DNA of 64,000 nt from Lecanosticta acicola (Eukaryota; Ascomycota; Dothideomycetes; Mycosphaerellales; Mycosphaerellaceae), in assembly GCA_963674455.1 (NCBI GenBank), contig CAVMBE010000003.1, positions 1 to 64,000 on the forward strand, in the 5' to 3' direction. The notes below the pieces were generated by a model, which saw only the letters and a program-made list of their open reading frames with translations, searched no databases and was not told where the DNA came from. A program made the position numbers and the translations under genes. How positions within the stretch are numbered: the stretch's first letter is position 1; each line of letters opens with the position of its first letter. Positions 53,008-63,091 of the stretch are shown here, in pieces.

Positions 53008-53433
53008 CTAAAACCAACGCTTCCTCCTTGGCGGCGCTGGGTATACGACATCCTCCCTGATGATCCGCCGTCCGTCCACGCCTCTGCCCACGCTCCGTCG
53101 CGTTACGTATCCTCCGCCTGTACCGCCCATCTCCTGGCTCTTCCGATATCCAGGACTGACGCTCCGTGCGATCTTCACGTTCCGCTTTTGGTCATGACGG
53201 ATACGCCGGCGTTGTCGATAAGATGGGAATTCGAGGATGACAAACCAGGCGTGCACTATCCCAGGTATCCATCCAAGCAAACAGAGGCCGATGTTGATGA
53301 GGATATCGGCTCCGCAGCCACGACGGATGAAAACTGCCAGAGGTGGGAGGATGATTGCTATTATCCCCAGGATCACACCGCCCTGTGAAGAGGTTAGTGA
53401 AGAGGCGATGTGACAGCTGTGAAATATGTGCAT
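53008..53433 (-). CDS. UPF0057/Pmp3-family small membrane protein, 141 aa
   Basis: The Pmp3/RCI2 core is clear: GGVILGIIAIILPPLAVFIR, then RGCGADILINIGLCLLGWIP and GIVHAWFVILEFP, i.e. two transmembrane helices with the PPxAVxxxRG loop. Relatives sit in the plasma or vacuolar membrane and affect ion homeostasis. A long basic C-terminal tail (QRRRIRHDQKRNVKIARS to PPRRKRWF) makes it longer than Pmp3 itself (about 55 aa). The start is uncertain: the ATG at 53433 gives MHIFHSCHIASSLTSSQ. But CTAAC plus CTTCACAG just before the core looks like a branch point and acceptor, so the true exon 1 may lie upstream. Confidence 0.82.
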   Translation of the reverse strand: MHIFHSCHIASSLTSSQGGVILGIIAIILPPLAVFIRRGCGADILINIGLCLLGWIPGIVHAWFVILEFPSYRQRRRIRHDQKRNVKIARSVSPGYRKSQEMGGTGGGYVTRRSVGRGVDGRRIIREDVVYPAPPRRKRWF

Positions 53434-54260
53434 GCCAAGGTCATGGTTGTTGTGTTCGATTGCTTAAGACTTGGTTGTCTTGAAAAGCTGGCTGATAGAG
53501 GTGAGGACCTGCTGGTTGATGAGGGAAGAAAAGGAGATTGAGTTGGTTTCAGAGTCGCAGTCGACTGGCTCTTACACAAGTTCTGCGCAGCCTCGTGATG
53601 TTCGTGTCACCGGTTTCGCGGCCGATGTATATTTCACATGGATGGGCTGTATAACATGCGCCAAGCCAGCTGTCACATGACGGCCATGACGTTTGAAAGT
53701 TGACGTTCCGCGATGCGCCTGCTATCAGGCTGCCGGCTTTTTGTAGCGAGCTTTGCGTGTGCACAGTGAATGTGTCACCCGATGCGGCAGTACCGGTAAG
53801 CTCAACTATTGTAATCAGCTTACGTTCAAGAACAGTGATGGAATCCGCGGACTCGAGCGATCAGTACCACCTCTGACAACCTATGTTCATCGCTGGGCAG
53901 ATGCGTCCTTGATCGTGCAGGACGGCTGCAACATCTGACTCCATGAGCGCATCATAACCTGTGTCTCGCTCTGCTCTTTCCCAGGCCTACGTACACTACA
54001 TTACCAGGATTAGCAGGCGAACACAGGATCAAGGTGCGACAACGCTTGTCATTATGGACATACCCCCTTTTTCGCCGATTTGAGGCGCTGCGACTGATGT
54101 GGCAAATACCTTGCCGACAGTGAGTACTGGCACATGTGCAGAATCTGCGACCTTGGATTGTGCGATAGTGCTCTCTCAGGAATGATGCAGATCCGGGCCA
54201 TCAGCAACATGCGCCCCGGGAAGTCTTGTCGGTCAAGATGTATATAGCTCCGCAAGCAAT
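53434..54260. other. accessory intergenic region
   Basis: The left part is the promoter side of the UPF0057 gene. Short ORFs only. No supportable gene. Confidence 0.4.
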
Positions 54261-55446
54261 GTGCAAGACTCGCATCCCCAGGCCGCGCGGGCAAACGGCT
54301 GTGAACTCTGCTTCACAATCTATCGAGGCTTAAAGGCAGCGAATTTAGGGTTGCACCCAAATAACATGTTGTGTTTGACATGGAAGCAGGCAGTCTTTCC
54401 GTACAGACAGCTACATCGTTTCAAAGCTGGCCACGCATTCGATATCAGATCAATAGTGCGTCCGCCACCAGCGCATGGGAAGGGCTCATCACGAGTGATC
54501 GGCAGCTGAGCAGCAGCCTAAACTCCCCGAAATGCTTCAACCAAATGCGTCTATGGCTGCGCAACTGTCAGATTGCCCATCAGCTCCATCGATGCCGGGA
54601 CAAGAAACCCCAGGAGCTTCCGCAGCGAGTCACTGCCATTGATGGCGGCGTTCAGAACCCTTCACTGACACTCTAGGAAACAGGGGCACAAGGGGAATTA
54701 CGCAGCCCTTATTCATTGCTGGGGTCACGCCGAAGGTCACCGCAAGCTCGTTAACAACTATCAAAGCCACATTGCCTCAATGGAACAATGGAAACGCCCA
54801 CAGACATCTTGCGATGCGACATGATGTGCGCAAGAACTTTTTATTCAATATCTGTGGATTGACTCGCTTTGAATGATCCAAGACGACGGGCTTGGGTTGG
54901 AATAGAGAGGCTGCAAAGATGTCTGACATATATTCGAACACCAATGTCGTCGTCACGGCAGCCTCTGCGGACGGAGATGACAAAGGGTACTTGTTAGGTC
55001 CGCCGACAGAATGTTGCGTCCATACCTTCGCTTGGACCTGCTTTCTCGTGGGTCTTCACTGGGCAAAGCGTGCACTACAAGATTCCGCGGAAGACCAAGG
55101 ACCGCGAATCGAATTGGTGTGGGACACTGGACGTCCAAAGTTCCGACTACGCAGTCGAGCATACGGAACCAATGCATTTGTTGCCGTCAGAGAAGCCTGT
55201 ATCAAATTGATCGGTCATGGTCGTTCCTTCACGTTATCTCAGAATAAGGACACAGTCTCGAAGATCTTGGCAAGAGATGAACCCCTTCTTCATATCACCT
55301 TCGACACTCGCCTCCGCCAAGTTGTACTCGAAGAAGGAAGCTGGTCTTTGCAGCGAGCCGATTCAGACAAAGATCCTTGTCAAGCGCATTCAGCTAAGGC
55401 CACGGAATCCTTAGTGCCGACATCCTCCGGGCGAATAAGTTATTGA
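54261..55446 (+). pseudogene. HET (heterokaryon incompatibility) domain pseudogene
   Basis: HET proteins trigger cell death on contact between incompatible fungal strains. Landmarks occur in the right order but in different frames: ANGCELCFTIYRGL near 54290 (typical N-terminal Cys motif), then QMRLWLRNCQIAHQLHRC near 54545, and YAALIHCWG from 54699 (family YAALSYCWG). YLWIDSL*MIQDD follows at about 54849-54887 (family YLWIDSLCIIQDD), and EAAKMSDIYSNTNVVVTAAS from about 54907. In-frame stops lie at 54822-54824, 54870-54872 and 54903-54905, and at least two frameshifts separate the pieces. After 55000 an open frame of about 150 codons continues, degraded. It is not functional as it stands. Confidence 0.82.
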
Positions 55447-57104
55447 TACAGCCGCGACATCAAATCGCTGTCATTCTTCTGGGCAGACACTCGATGGATT
55501 CAGAGCGATATTAACGAATTGGACAAGCTACCCTTCTTCTTTGGCCAGAACACGCGGAAAAGTTCACGCGTCAATCTCAAATGTGAGAGTTCTTCATCAG
55601 ATGATAGAAACATACTTTGTACATCAGTGATTACCTGCTTGCAGTTGCGCTTCTACCTATCTAATGAGTTTTACAGCTTTTCTAACGATTGAAGCCTTTG
55701 ATAATCCCTCCTTCTCTTCAAATTGTCTAGCAGTCTGGCGAAGTCCTTCTTCAATTCACCTGATCAACCTGAAGGAGGCGACAACCATTTCTTTGGACCT
55801 CGACATTGAGTACAAAGGCGAATGCGATCCTGACCAGTCAACGCGGGCGGTCGAGCCGAGTTATTAACTTGACAGCTAAATCGACGAAGTGGGCGAAAGA
55901 GACAACTCTAATGAGCAGCAGCGTGGTTGAGCCACTTATCTTCGATGTAATACCGGCCTACTGACATGTAAGTTCTTTCTACGTGCGGCTTTTTCGGTGA
56001 ATGCTACTGACCTCCAATTAAGGTCAGTGATCTTTCCGACCGAATATCCGAAAGCGCGTTTGCGAGTTGTTTCTGGTCCCAAGTGGTTGAAATCGTGGGC
56101 AAGGGCACGTTATTGCTCCACAAGCATTTCGTTAACAAGTACGATGCGAAGGCACTGCGGTGACTTTTGGTTCACCTCTGGCTGCTGGATGTGGAATAGC
56201 TCGGCTTCAAAAGGGTTTTGATATGATGAAGTGTGTCTCAAGTACAACTTAGCGATACTTGTTGCGAAAAGGGGGGAGTTGGCGCAAAATGGGAGTGGGA
56301 ATGAACTCTGGTGGTGACAACCTTTTGCTTCGAATTCGACGAGCAACATGCTTCAGCGAATGTATTGATACACACATGGCGGGGATGATGTTTACAGGGT
56401 TGATGACAGGCGTGATATGTGAAGTAGAACTTGAAGTTAGCAGGTGAGGTGAAGTTAAGCCCCTTTCTGGATGACTAATATTAGAGCGCCCCTGACGAGG
56501 CTCTCGCTAGCCCGACCTCCTTCTCGTTGGAACATTATCACATGCCTCTCTATTTACACTTTTTGCACGTAGCGATCGCTCGCGTTCTAGGTGCGGAATC
56601 TGGTAGACAGTATCATACCGGACCCATGGGCGAATGTTCACCTCAAGAGACCTCGCCGAAGACTTCCTAGCCCCTACGGGACGTAAAGGGCATAGAGACC
56701 GGCCGAAGTTGTAAGGAAGCTGTGAAGAAGGCTACGGCCAAGCCGTTAGATGGAGTGGAATAGTACAGCTTTGTTTCAGCGCTCTCGGTATCTATTTCTT
56801 ACAACCAAATCATGACCAAGCCTCTATATCAGACTGATTGCCTATTCCTCATGCTAGGCCCTGGCTCTTCTACTCGTGCTTCCAGCTGCACCATCGCTGC
56901 TTCCCGTGCTTATGCATACCCATCGCGCAGTTCTGCACGAGCTTTGCCTTCCTCAGTAGCTTTCGCAGCATGCATCTTCTTGGATCGCATATTCTGCTCC
57001 ATACTCTACCATTCCGTTGTAATAGCGCCGAAAATTGCGAGACAAGTCATGATGAGGCCGACCTGGAACACCAACCTCAGAGACTCGTTGTAAGCCACCA
57101 AGGT
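55447..57104. other. accessory intergenic region
   Basis: About 1.7 kb. It may hold the eroded 3' end of the HET gene (a W-rich phrase FWADTRWIQSDINELD reads near 55480). A coding-like phrase, SDLSDRISESAFASCFWSQV, lies near 56025 without a start. No intact gene. Confidence 0.4.
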
Positions 57105-58646
57105 CTATGAACGGAATCGGTCCGCAATGCTGTTGAATATATCCGTCACACCTGTGCTCGGAATCGATGCCGGACTGATGTTCGTGAAAGCAGCCAGAAG
57201 GTCAGCGAGTTGGTTGTACAGAACATTCTGTCCGATAGAAGTGAAAATCGTACCAAAGAGTTGCTGGCCAAACAACATGAACGAAGCATCAATGGCAACT
57301 TCTTGCCGCGCCAAGACGGTCGGCGCCGCCATATCGGGTGTCTGTCCGCAGAGTCCAAAGCAGGAACCGTAGACGATCTGGTAGCCGATCCACATGCCCG
57401 TGGAGGTGTTGACATCGGAGGTTGTGATCAGACCGGCGGCGATGGCGGTGAGACAGGCTCCCGCGATCGCGAAGGGCGTGTAGTAACCAGTCGACGAGAT
57501 TAGCTTGCCAGTTACTACCGAGGCTATGACGACAGGGATCACCATTTCAAGTAGTCGAATACCGCTTCCAACGGCTGATGTGCCCTCAACGGCTTGGAAC
57601 CAGATGGGAAGGTAGTACAAGAAGATCAACTGGTGGGCGCCCAGACAGCGGCTTAAACAGAACGCTGCAGCGATGCTGCGCTGGGAGGTGGTGCGCGGTG
57701 GTAAGATTGCTTCATCGCCCCTCCAGATTTGGAGTCCAACGAAGATGATTAGGAGCAGTAGACCCAACGTCAGCGTGGCGATGGCACGTCCGATACCCCA
57801 GGCGTAAACAGTGCCACCCCACTGCATTGCCAGGCAGAGGCAAACGACACGGGGAACGAGCGCGAGTAAGCCAAGCGGATTCGATTTGCGAAACTTCTCC
57901 ACGAGGCTGGAAGACGTCTTCGAGGCTTGAGGAATCTGCAGCGGGAAGGCGATGACCACCGAGGCAGCACCACCGATTGAGAGGTTTATGTAGAAGCACC
58001 ACCGCCAGGTGACATTAGTGGTGAAGGCACCTCCGACCAGTGGCCCAATTATCGAGGACACTCCGAAGATGGCACCAAACAGTCCTTGAAAGGCTGGCCG
58101 CTTGTGGAGAGGTAGTGGATGGGCGATGATTGCGAACTGCAAGTGCCAATGTCAGAAAAATCGATGCATGAATAGCAGTTGTCAGAGCAGCCCCCAGTCT
58201 CAGCTCGAAGTCCTGCGATTGCTCGACCGATAATGAAGCCAATCGAATTCGGAGCGGCTCCACAGACAGCAGAGCCGAACTCAAATAGGACATTGGCCGC
58301 AATGTAGGTCGCCTTGATGTTGGAGAAGGAATGAAGCTTACCGAAGACCAGCTGAAAAGCACAGGATGTCAACATGTAAGCTGTGTCGTGCCAATCAATG
58401 TCGCCGGCGGAGTTGGAATTCGTTTGTGATTTCTGGGATGGCGGTGGAGATGATGAGGCGGTCCAGAGACATCAGAAATATGGCGAGAAAGACCGAGATC
58501 TTAACGAACGCCAGCCTCAGACCTGTCGGATACTCAATGTCATCGTCCACGTTGGGTATTGCTTCTGCGTCTGGCGTATTCGATCGACTCTGGCGAGGTC
58601 GGCCACTGCTCTCGCTCTTCTGCGTCTGTTCTTTTTTGAGCCACAT
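57105..58646 (-). pseudogene. DHA2-type MFS efflux transporter, frameshifted
   Basis: The start ATG is at 58646. TM1 with the DHA2 motif is present (FLAIFLMSLDRLIISTAIPE). At about 58411-58420 the frame shifts by one base: ITNEF should continue as NSAGDIDWHD-like text, which is found in the next frame (DIDWHDTAYMLTSCAFQLVF). The next segment has GRAIAGL, after which the sequence reaches a good acceptor (CTGAC, then TTGCAG at about 58139). No in-phase GT donor exists between, so an intron has lost its donor or another indel occurred. The last 345 codons are intact: LPLHKRPAFQGLFGAIFGVS, TWRWCFYINLSIGG, and helices to DRFRS at 57105. Relatives export toxins and drugs. The breaks are few, so this is a young pseudogene or carries sequence errors. 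Confidence 0.78.
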
Positions 58647-59397
58647 GGCGGGAGCCGTGAATTTCTAACTCTGCGGATATCCGTTCTATTGCCCAGGAAC
58701 AAAGATTGGACCTCAACGCTGCTCTTCGAACTTTGGCGAGTAGCTTTCGACCCTTGCGTTCATGCAGAAACGAAATGGAAGAATGGAGACGATGCGAATA
58801 TCAGGATACTTGACTCGTCTGAGACGGCCGCAGTCGCGTCTGCAGTGCACAGCTGGTATGCATTCGGGCAGTCCATTGATGTCTCTTCCGGACATAAGAG
58901 CATCCTACGGGTCCCTGAAAGTTCAGTGCAAGATGAAAATCGCGGCGAGTGGCACGCAAAGCACCAAAGTCCGCTCGGCCGAAGCTCTCGCGGCGCCATA
59001 GGAGTACATGAGGGTACTTCAGCTCGCTGGGCATCAGCCGAGCAACCAGACCTTTCTGTTTGTGGATCTATTCTGGGATGCCTGAGATTCGTCCAGGTGC
59101 TCGATTTGCTCGCAGACTCAGTGCTCAGAGCGCATTTGGTGTGATAGGCTGACAAGTTGAAGGCCGTCAAGAAGTATTGAAGCCAAGTTGTGATACCTCA
59201 ATAATGGAAAGAAGCTGGAAGTCAGTTTGGAGTTGAGCGCTAGCGACCGGGTAGTCCGGCTACTCTGTCGGCTTAATGGATGAGAGAACTGACCGAGTAT
59301 CCGAGTCAACACCTCCACCTTCTTGTCTCCAACAATAATATCACCACAACAACTTTCAACCGGCCCAACAACAACAACATCCATCGTTGCATTCAAG
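58647..59397. other. divergent intergenic region with CAA-rich leader
   Basis: This lies between the broken transporter and CPD1. The last 70 bp (about 59328-59385) are rich in CAACAA, a likely unstructured 5' leader of CPD1. No supportable gene. Confidence 0.45.
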
Positions 59398-60060
59398 ATG
59401 CCGGGATACTCGCTCTGGCTCGTGCCCAGATCCGACAATCCATTCAACAAGACCGCCCAAGAACTCATCTCGGATACCGTTCCTCGAAACTTCGTCTCGC
59501 CTGAAAAGACGAACCACTTTATTCCACATGTGACGCTCACGTCAGAGATTGATCCCGAGAAGGTACTGGCTGGAAAGTCGCCGCAGGAATGGTTGGACAG
59601 TCTCTCCATGCCAGAAGAGTTCAAATGTGGCTTGGAGGTCAATGAGGTTCTACTCCAGCTGGACACCGTGGAAGCCGAAGAACCATTTTTCCGGAAAATG
59701 AACATTGCCCTCAAGCAAAACGACAACTTGAGCAAGCTTGCGGCCCTATGCAGACAGAAAGCTGTACTTCTGGATGCTGATGATGCGAAAGCCCAGACGT
59801 GGGTCAAGAGCGACTATCGCCCTCATCTCAGCTTGTTCTACGGCGACGTGCCAACGAGAGAGGTCCAGAGCAAAGTTCCACTGGTTGAGATGAAGATCGG
59901 TTTTGCATTTGGAGATCTCTTTGCTTGTTGTGGTGGAGCTCTGTGCTTGGGTGGCGAAATGGTTTTGGTGGATACGACCAAGGCGATCAATGAATGGGAG
60001 ATCATTGCCAGACGAGAGACCCCATGGGCAACGTGGAGGGCGACAAGGAATCTGCTCTAA
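59398..60060 (+). CDS. CPD1: 2',3'-cyclic-nucleotide 3'-phosphodiesterase, 2H family, 220 aa
   Basis: Cpd1-type enzymes open ADP-ribose 1'',2''-cyclic phosphate, a by-product of tRNA splicing, and other cyclic phosphates. I start at the ATG at 59398 (MPGYSLWLVPRSDNPFNK), the family opening; the frame extends upstream without need. Both catalytic H-x-T/S motifs are intact: HVTLTS (His44, Thr46) and HLSLFYGD (His143, Ser145). Length is normal for fungal homologues. It is a single exon. A CAA-rich leader precedes it. Confidence 0.93.
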   Translation: MPGYSLWLVPRSDNPFNKTAQELISDTVPRNFVSPEKTNHFIPHVTLTSEIDPEKVLAGKSPQEWLDSLSMPEEFKCGLEVNEVLLQLDTVEAEEPFFRKMNIALKQNDNLSKLAALCRQKAVLLDADDAKAQTWVKSDYRPHLSLFYGDVPTREVQSKVPLVEMKIGFAFGDLFACCGGALCLGGEMVLVDTTKAINEWEIIARRETPWATWRATRNLL

Positions 60061-60996
60061 GGCTGATCTTCTTTCCACGAGCATTTTGCACTTGGACGAA
60101 AACGTAACCGGACGAATACGAAAACGAGTTGCTCTTTAGCAGCGACGAGCGACAGAATGCAGCCCAGCAGCTTGGCCTTGGTGGCAATGCAGCAGACCCT
60201 CTTCAATGAACCGCTGTACCACGAAAGTATAGTAACAAGTCACGATCACAGTCCTCACACTTAACAGCAACTCTCACGAAGCACCGCTCAAAAATGTTTC
60301 GCTAACAGAATCACGTAAAGGTAACGTAACTGCCACACGCACCTGACGAACACTTGCTTTCGAAACTTCGCTGCCACATGTGACCCGGGATTGAGAGTCC
60401 CAGAAAATCAGTACCAAACAAATGCTTCTAAGGGTGACGCCTCCGACGCGTGCGATATGCCATCCCCATAATTCAGCGCAGCCACAACAACACCCCAGGT
60501 TATGCTTCTCACATGGTGGGACCACTCACGAGGTTGCGTATCGTTCCGGAAATAATCGATTATCCTTCCCAAGAGTCGAGAGGCGCTTTACTAGCGCCCT
60601 CGATCCAGGGACATCAATGATTCTCGCGAAACATGGCTGTGGTAAGACATCTTGGCATCGATCTGCTGCCAGTGACCTACGCAAGAACATCACGCCTCAT
60701 GCCTGTTACGTGCGCTCTATCGACTGTGGTGGATCTCATGCTTCAGAAAAACATCCGAAGAGAACCTAGCGAGCTCCTGCCTGAGCTCTACTGTCTCAAA
60801 ATATCGTCACGCATGCTATCCAGGCTGGAGGCTTTCTGACTTCCTCATGCCTTCCAACAGCGATGGCGCCCAGTACGTGAGGTAAACAGAGGCCTGGCAT
60901 CACCTGCATCGAGCTCGTCCTATGTCTCTCGATGAGCATACCCTTGGGCTCCACAGTACCTCTTGGCGGGCAACGGCGACCATGGGTCGACTATAT

Positions 60997-61099
60997 TCCT
61001 CCGCCAGGTCTGTCTCATTGAGCATTACGTCGAAGCGTGAAAATCCTCCGCCACGTTTGTCCAATTGAGCATTACGTCGAGGCGCGAAAATCCTCCAGG
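60997..61099. repeat. 47-bp tandem repeat, two copies plus a partial third
   Basis: Units start at 60997 and 61044 with TCCTCCGCCA and share ATTGAGCATTACGTCGA and GCGAAAA/GTGAAAA endings. A third partial unit (TCCTCCAGG) starts at 61091. The copies are about 85 percent alike by eye. They lie 160-250 bp upstream of the secreted-protein start. Confidence 0.88.
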
Positions 61100-61118
61100 A
61101 CATTGATTTGACCATGTC

Positions 61119-61124
61119 TATAAG
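61119..61124 (+). promoter_or_regulatory. TATA-like box (TATAAG) upstream of the Gly-rich secreted gene
   Basis: TATAAG lies 125 bp before the ATG at 61249, just after the 47-bp tandem repeats. Position and sequence suit a core promoter of a regulated gene. Confidence 0.35.
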
Positions 61125-61248
61125 AAAGCACCTCATATCCTCCAAAGACGAACAGGAAAGCATCAGAACAAGAAACAATCTCGACTACAACGCACTCCAG
61201 CAGCAGCACGCTCATCACCAAACCAAACAAACCCGCAACATAGCAACA

Positions 61249-61673
61249 ATGAAGCTCCAACTCATCCTCCTAACTTCAGCAGCCTCCGCCTTGGCCCTGC
61301 CAGTAAGACCGACCTCCCTCTTTCCCCATAAAAATCTCACGAAATAACTCTCCCTTACCAGGTCGCTCAAGTCGCCGGCGTTGCAACGAATGGTGCCACC
61401 GACAGCACCGGAACCGGAGGCGGAGTCGCAGCCGCAGCACCTGCCATCGGTCTGGGAGCAGGTGGTGGAGCAAACAGCAACAGTGCCGGAGGCGGTTTGG
61501 GTCTCGGCGTTGGCGACCTTGTTGGTGTCGAGGTGGCCGGTGGGATCAACACCGCTCCGGGAGGTGGTGTAGGTGAAGGTGTAGCCGTAGCAGCTCCTGG
61601 CGTTGGACTAGGAACTGGCGCCGGTGCTGGCGGAGATGGAGCTGGAGCCGGAACTGGTGCTGGTCTTGGCTAG
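61249..61673 (+). CDS. small secreted Gly/Ala-rich protein, 121 aa, one intron
   Basis: Exon 1 (61249-61302) encodes a signal peptide, MKLQLILLTSAASALALP. Intron 61303-61361 (GTAAGA to ACCAG, phase 0). Exon 2 (61362-61673) starts VAQVAGVATNGATDSTG and is almost entirely Gly, Ala, Val, Thr and Ser in loose repeats of GxGxG and VAAAAP type, ending GTGAGLG. Cleavage is likely after ALA. There is no Cys, so it is not a typical disulphide-rich effector. Gly-rich secreted proteins of this kind may be wall- or matrix-associated; the function is unknown. Confidence 0.78.
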
Positions 61674-62244
61674 AATGAGAGAGAGAGAGAAGGTCGGGAA
61701 TTGGTTCATTCGTTGAAACAAAGGCTCTAGGTTTGCCAAATGCTAAGGTTTTGAAAGATTTGTAATATATCTATATCGCCTGCGATTCTTCTCGTCGTAT
61801 TCTCTTCCTTTCAGCCTCCGCCATCCCACAGTCTGTTACACTGAAAGGCAGCCGCTAATAAGTGCCAAGACGCATGTGCATCAAAGCCAGCTCGACCCGA
61901 AAGCTCCAACCCTGTCCACCAAGACCACCAAGCCCATCCACAACGAATCAGCCAAGCCAAACAAGGCGACAAGACCGTTACGAAAAATTGCAAAGCACCG
62001 GGAACAACGCCGCGCTCAATGCCAGATGACTGCTTATTCTTCCTCGTCGTCTGCGCACGCACGCCCAGGCCAAGACATGTGTGTGATATGCCGCTTGTTG
62101 GGGCCGTTTCACTTGGTATGATACTCGAACAGAAATGAAGCTCATTCCTCTGAGTCTTTCTCTCCACCATCACCCCGATACAAAGAAACGAAAATCTCAC
62201 ACCTTCAACCCCATCTATCTACTTCTCCAGATGATCCACGAAAC
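61674..62244. other. short intergenic region
   Basis: The 3' flank of the Gly-rich gene and the promoter of the next short gene. An 81-codon ORF (61876-62121) with an ATG and no motif is not supported. Confidence 0.45.
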
Positions 62245-62432
62245 ATGGCTCCAAGCCTCTCCTTCCTCCTGCTCACGGGCCTCGCATCCGCATTGATCGT
62301 CCACCCTGTAAGTCCTCCTCAGCCATTCTTTTGATCTCCTCTTCTAATGCAGCGGTTCGTTTGACTTGACAGTGGCATCCACATATCCCACATACCCTCC
62401 CGAGTAAGAAATGCCGGAAAAAGCAAAAGTAG
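62245..62432 (+). CDS. putative tiny secreted peptide, about 40 aa, one intron
   Basis: The ATG at 62245 opens a signal-peptide-like exon, MAPSLSFLLLTGLASALIVH P, followed by a perfect GTAAGT donor at 62308. The acceptor at 62371-62372 (TTGACTTGACAG) keeps the frame: WHPHIPHTLPSKKCRKKQK, then TAG. A nearer acceptor at 62351-62352 hits a stop after three codons. Another GTAAGA donor lies at 62404, so more exons are possible. It has a single Cys and a basic end. The first exon is convincing; the rest is tentative. Confidence 0.42.
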
Positions 62433-62755
62433 TGGGCTGCCCCCCCAAAAAAGCCTCACGGCCATTTTGAACGTCAACGTTGAGGAGGAATCCAGGAATC
62501 ACTAGATCTCAGGATTTTTTGAGCGAAAATTTGAAGATTGCTCGCAGGGATTGAATGATATACCTGCTGGGAAGAAATAGGACGTCTGGCTTGGTTGAAG
62601 ATTTTTTTTTACTTGCGTGTGGAAATAGCGTTGATAGAGAGGGAGGTAGATATGCCGCGCTCGGTGTGAGATGATGAATCGCTATTTCTTCCAAACGATG
62701 AATCTAAACTTGAGCTTGTTCTCTTGCGAGCGATTCTGGCTGCGGGCGGCGGGCA

Positions 62756-63091
62756 ATGAAATTCCTGTATCCGTCAGCACTCTTCCTGCTGGATCTGGTT
62801 TCCTGCTTTATCATGAGTGAGGATCCTGACAAAATGTCCTCGCCACATCAGCCTTCCATAGCTCCCCAAACTCGTGGCCGCCAGACGATTCGGACCACCA
62901 CAAACATGAAAGCCTTGAATAAGGGGGTGAAGAGCATGAAGGCCTTGCATTCCGATAATGCATGGACTTTCGTGTCTATGTTGTTAACAGGTCAAGTCTG
63001 TGCCTCGACCCGACCGATGGCAAAACCAGGCATCTCATATCATACAGTCTTCACAACCGTACGCTGTGTCTATCTTCATGACGTCGTCTAG
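62756..63091 (+). CDS. possible small secreted protein, 111 aa
   Basis: The ATG at 62756 gives a signal-peptide-like start, MKFLYPSALFLLDLVSC. The rest is polar with three Cys. The frame ends at 63091, overlapping by four bases the stop codon of the convergent PDI gene. No family is recognised. It is supported only by the leader and its place beside two other short signal-peptide ORFs. Confidence 0.27.
   Translation: MKFLYPSALFLLDLVSCFIMSEDPDKMSSPHQPSIAPQTRGRQTIRTTTNMKALNKGVKSMKALHSDNAWTFVSMLLTGQVCASTRPMAKPGISYHTVFTTVRCVYLHDVV

Larger units (their letters stand above)
60061..61248. other. intergenic
   Basis: About 1.2 kb holding the CPD1 3' flank, a 47-bp tandem repeat (listed) and the promoter of a secreted-protein gene. 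No supportable gene. Confidence 0.45.

Noticed and set aside
58383..59144. 253-codon plus-strand ORF
   Set aside because: Its first part is antisense to the MFS transporter, and the remainder has no features.
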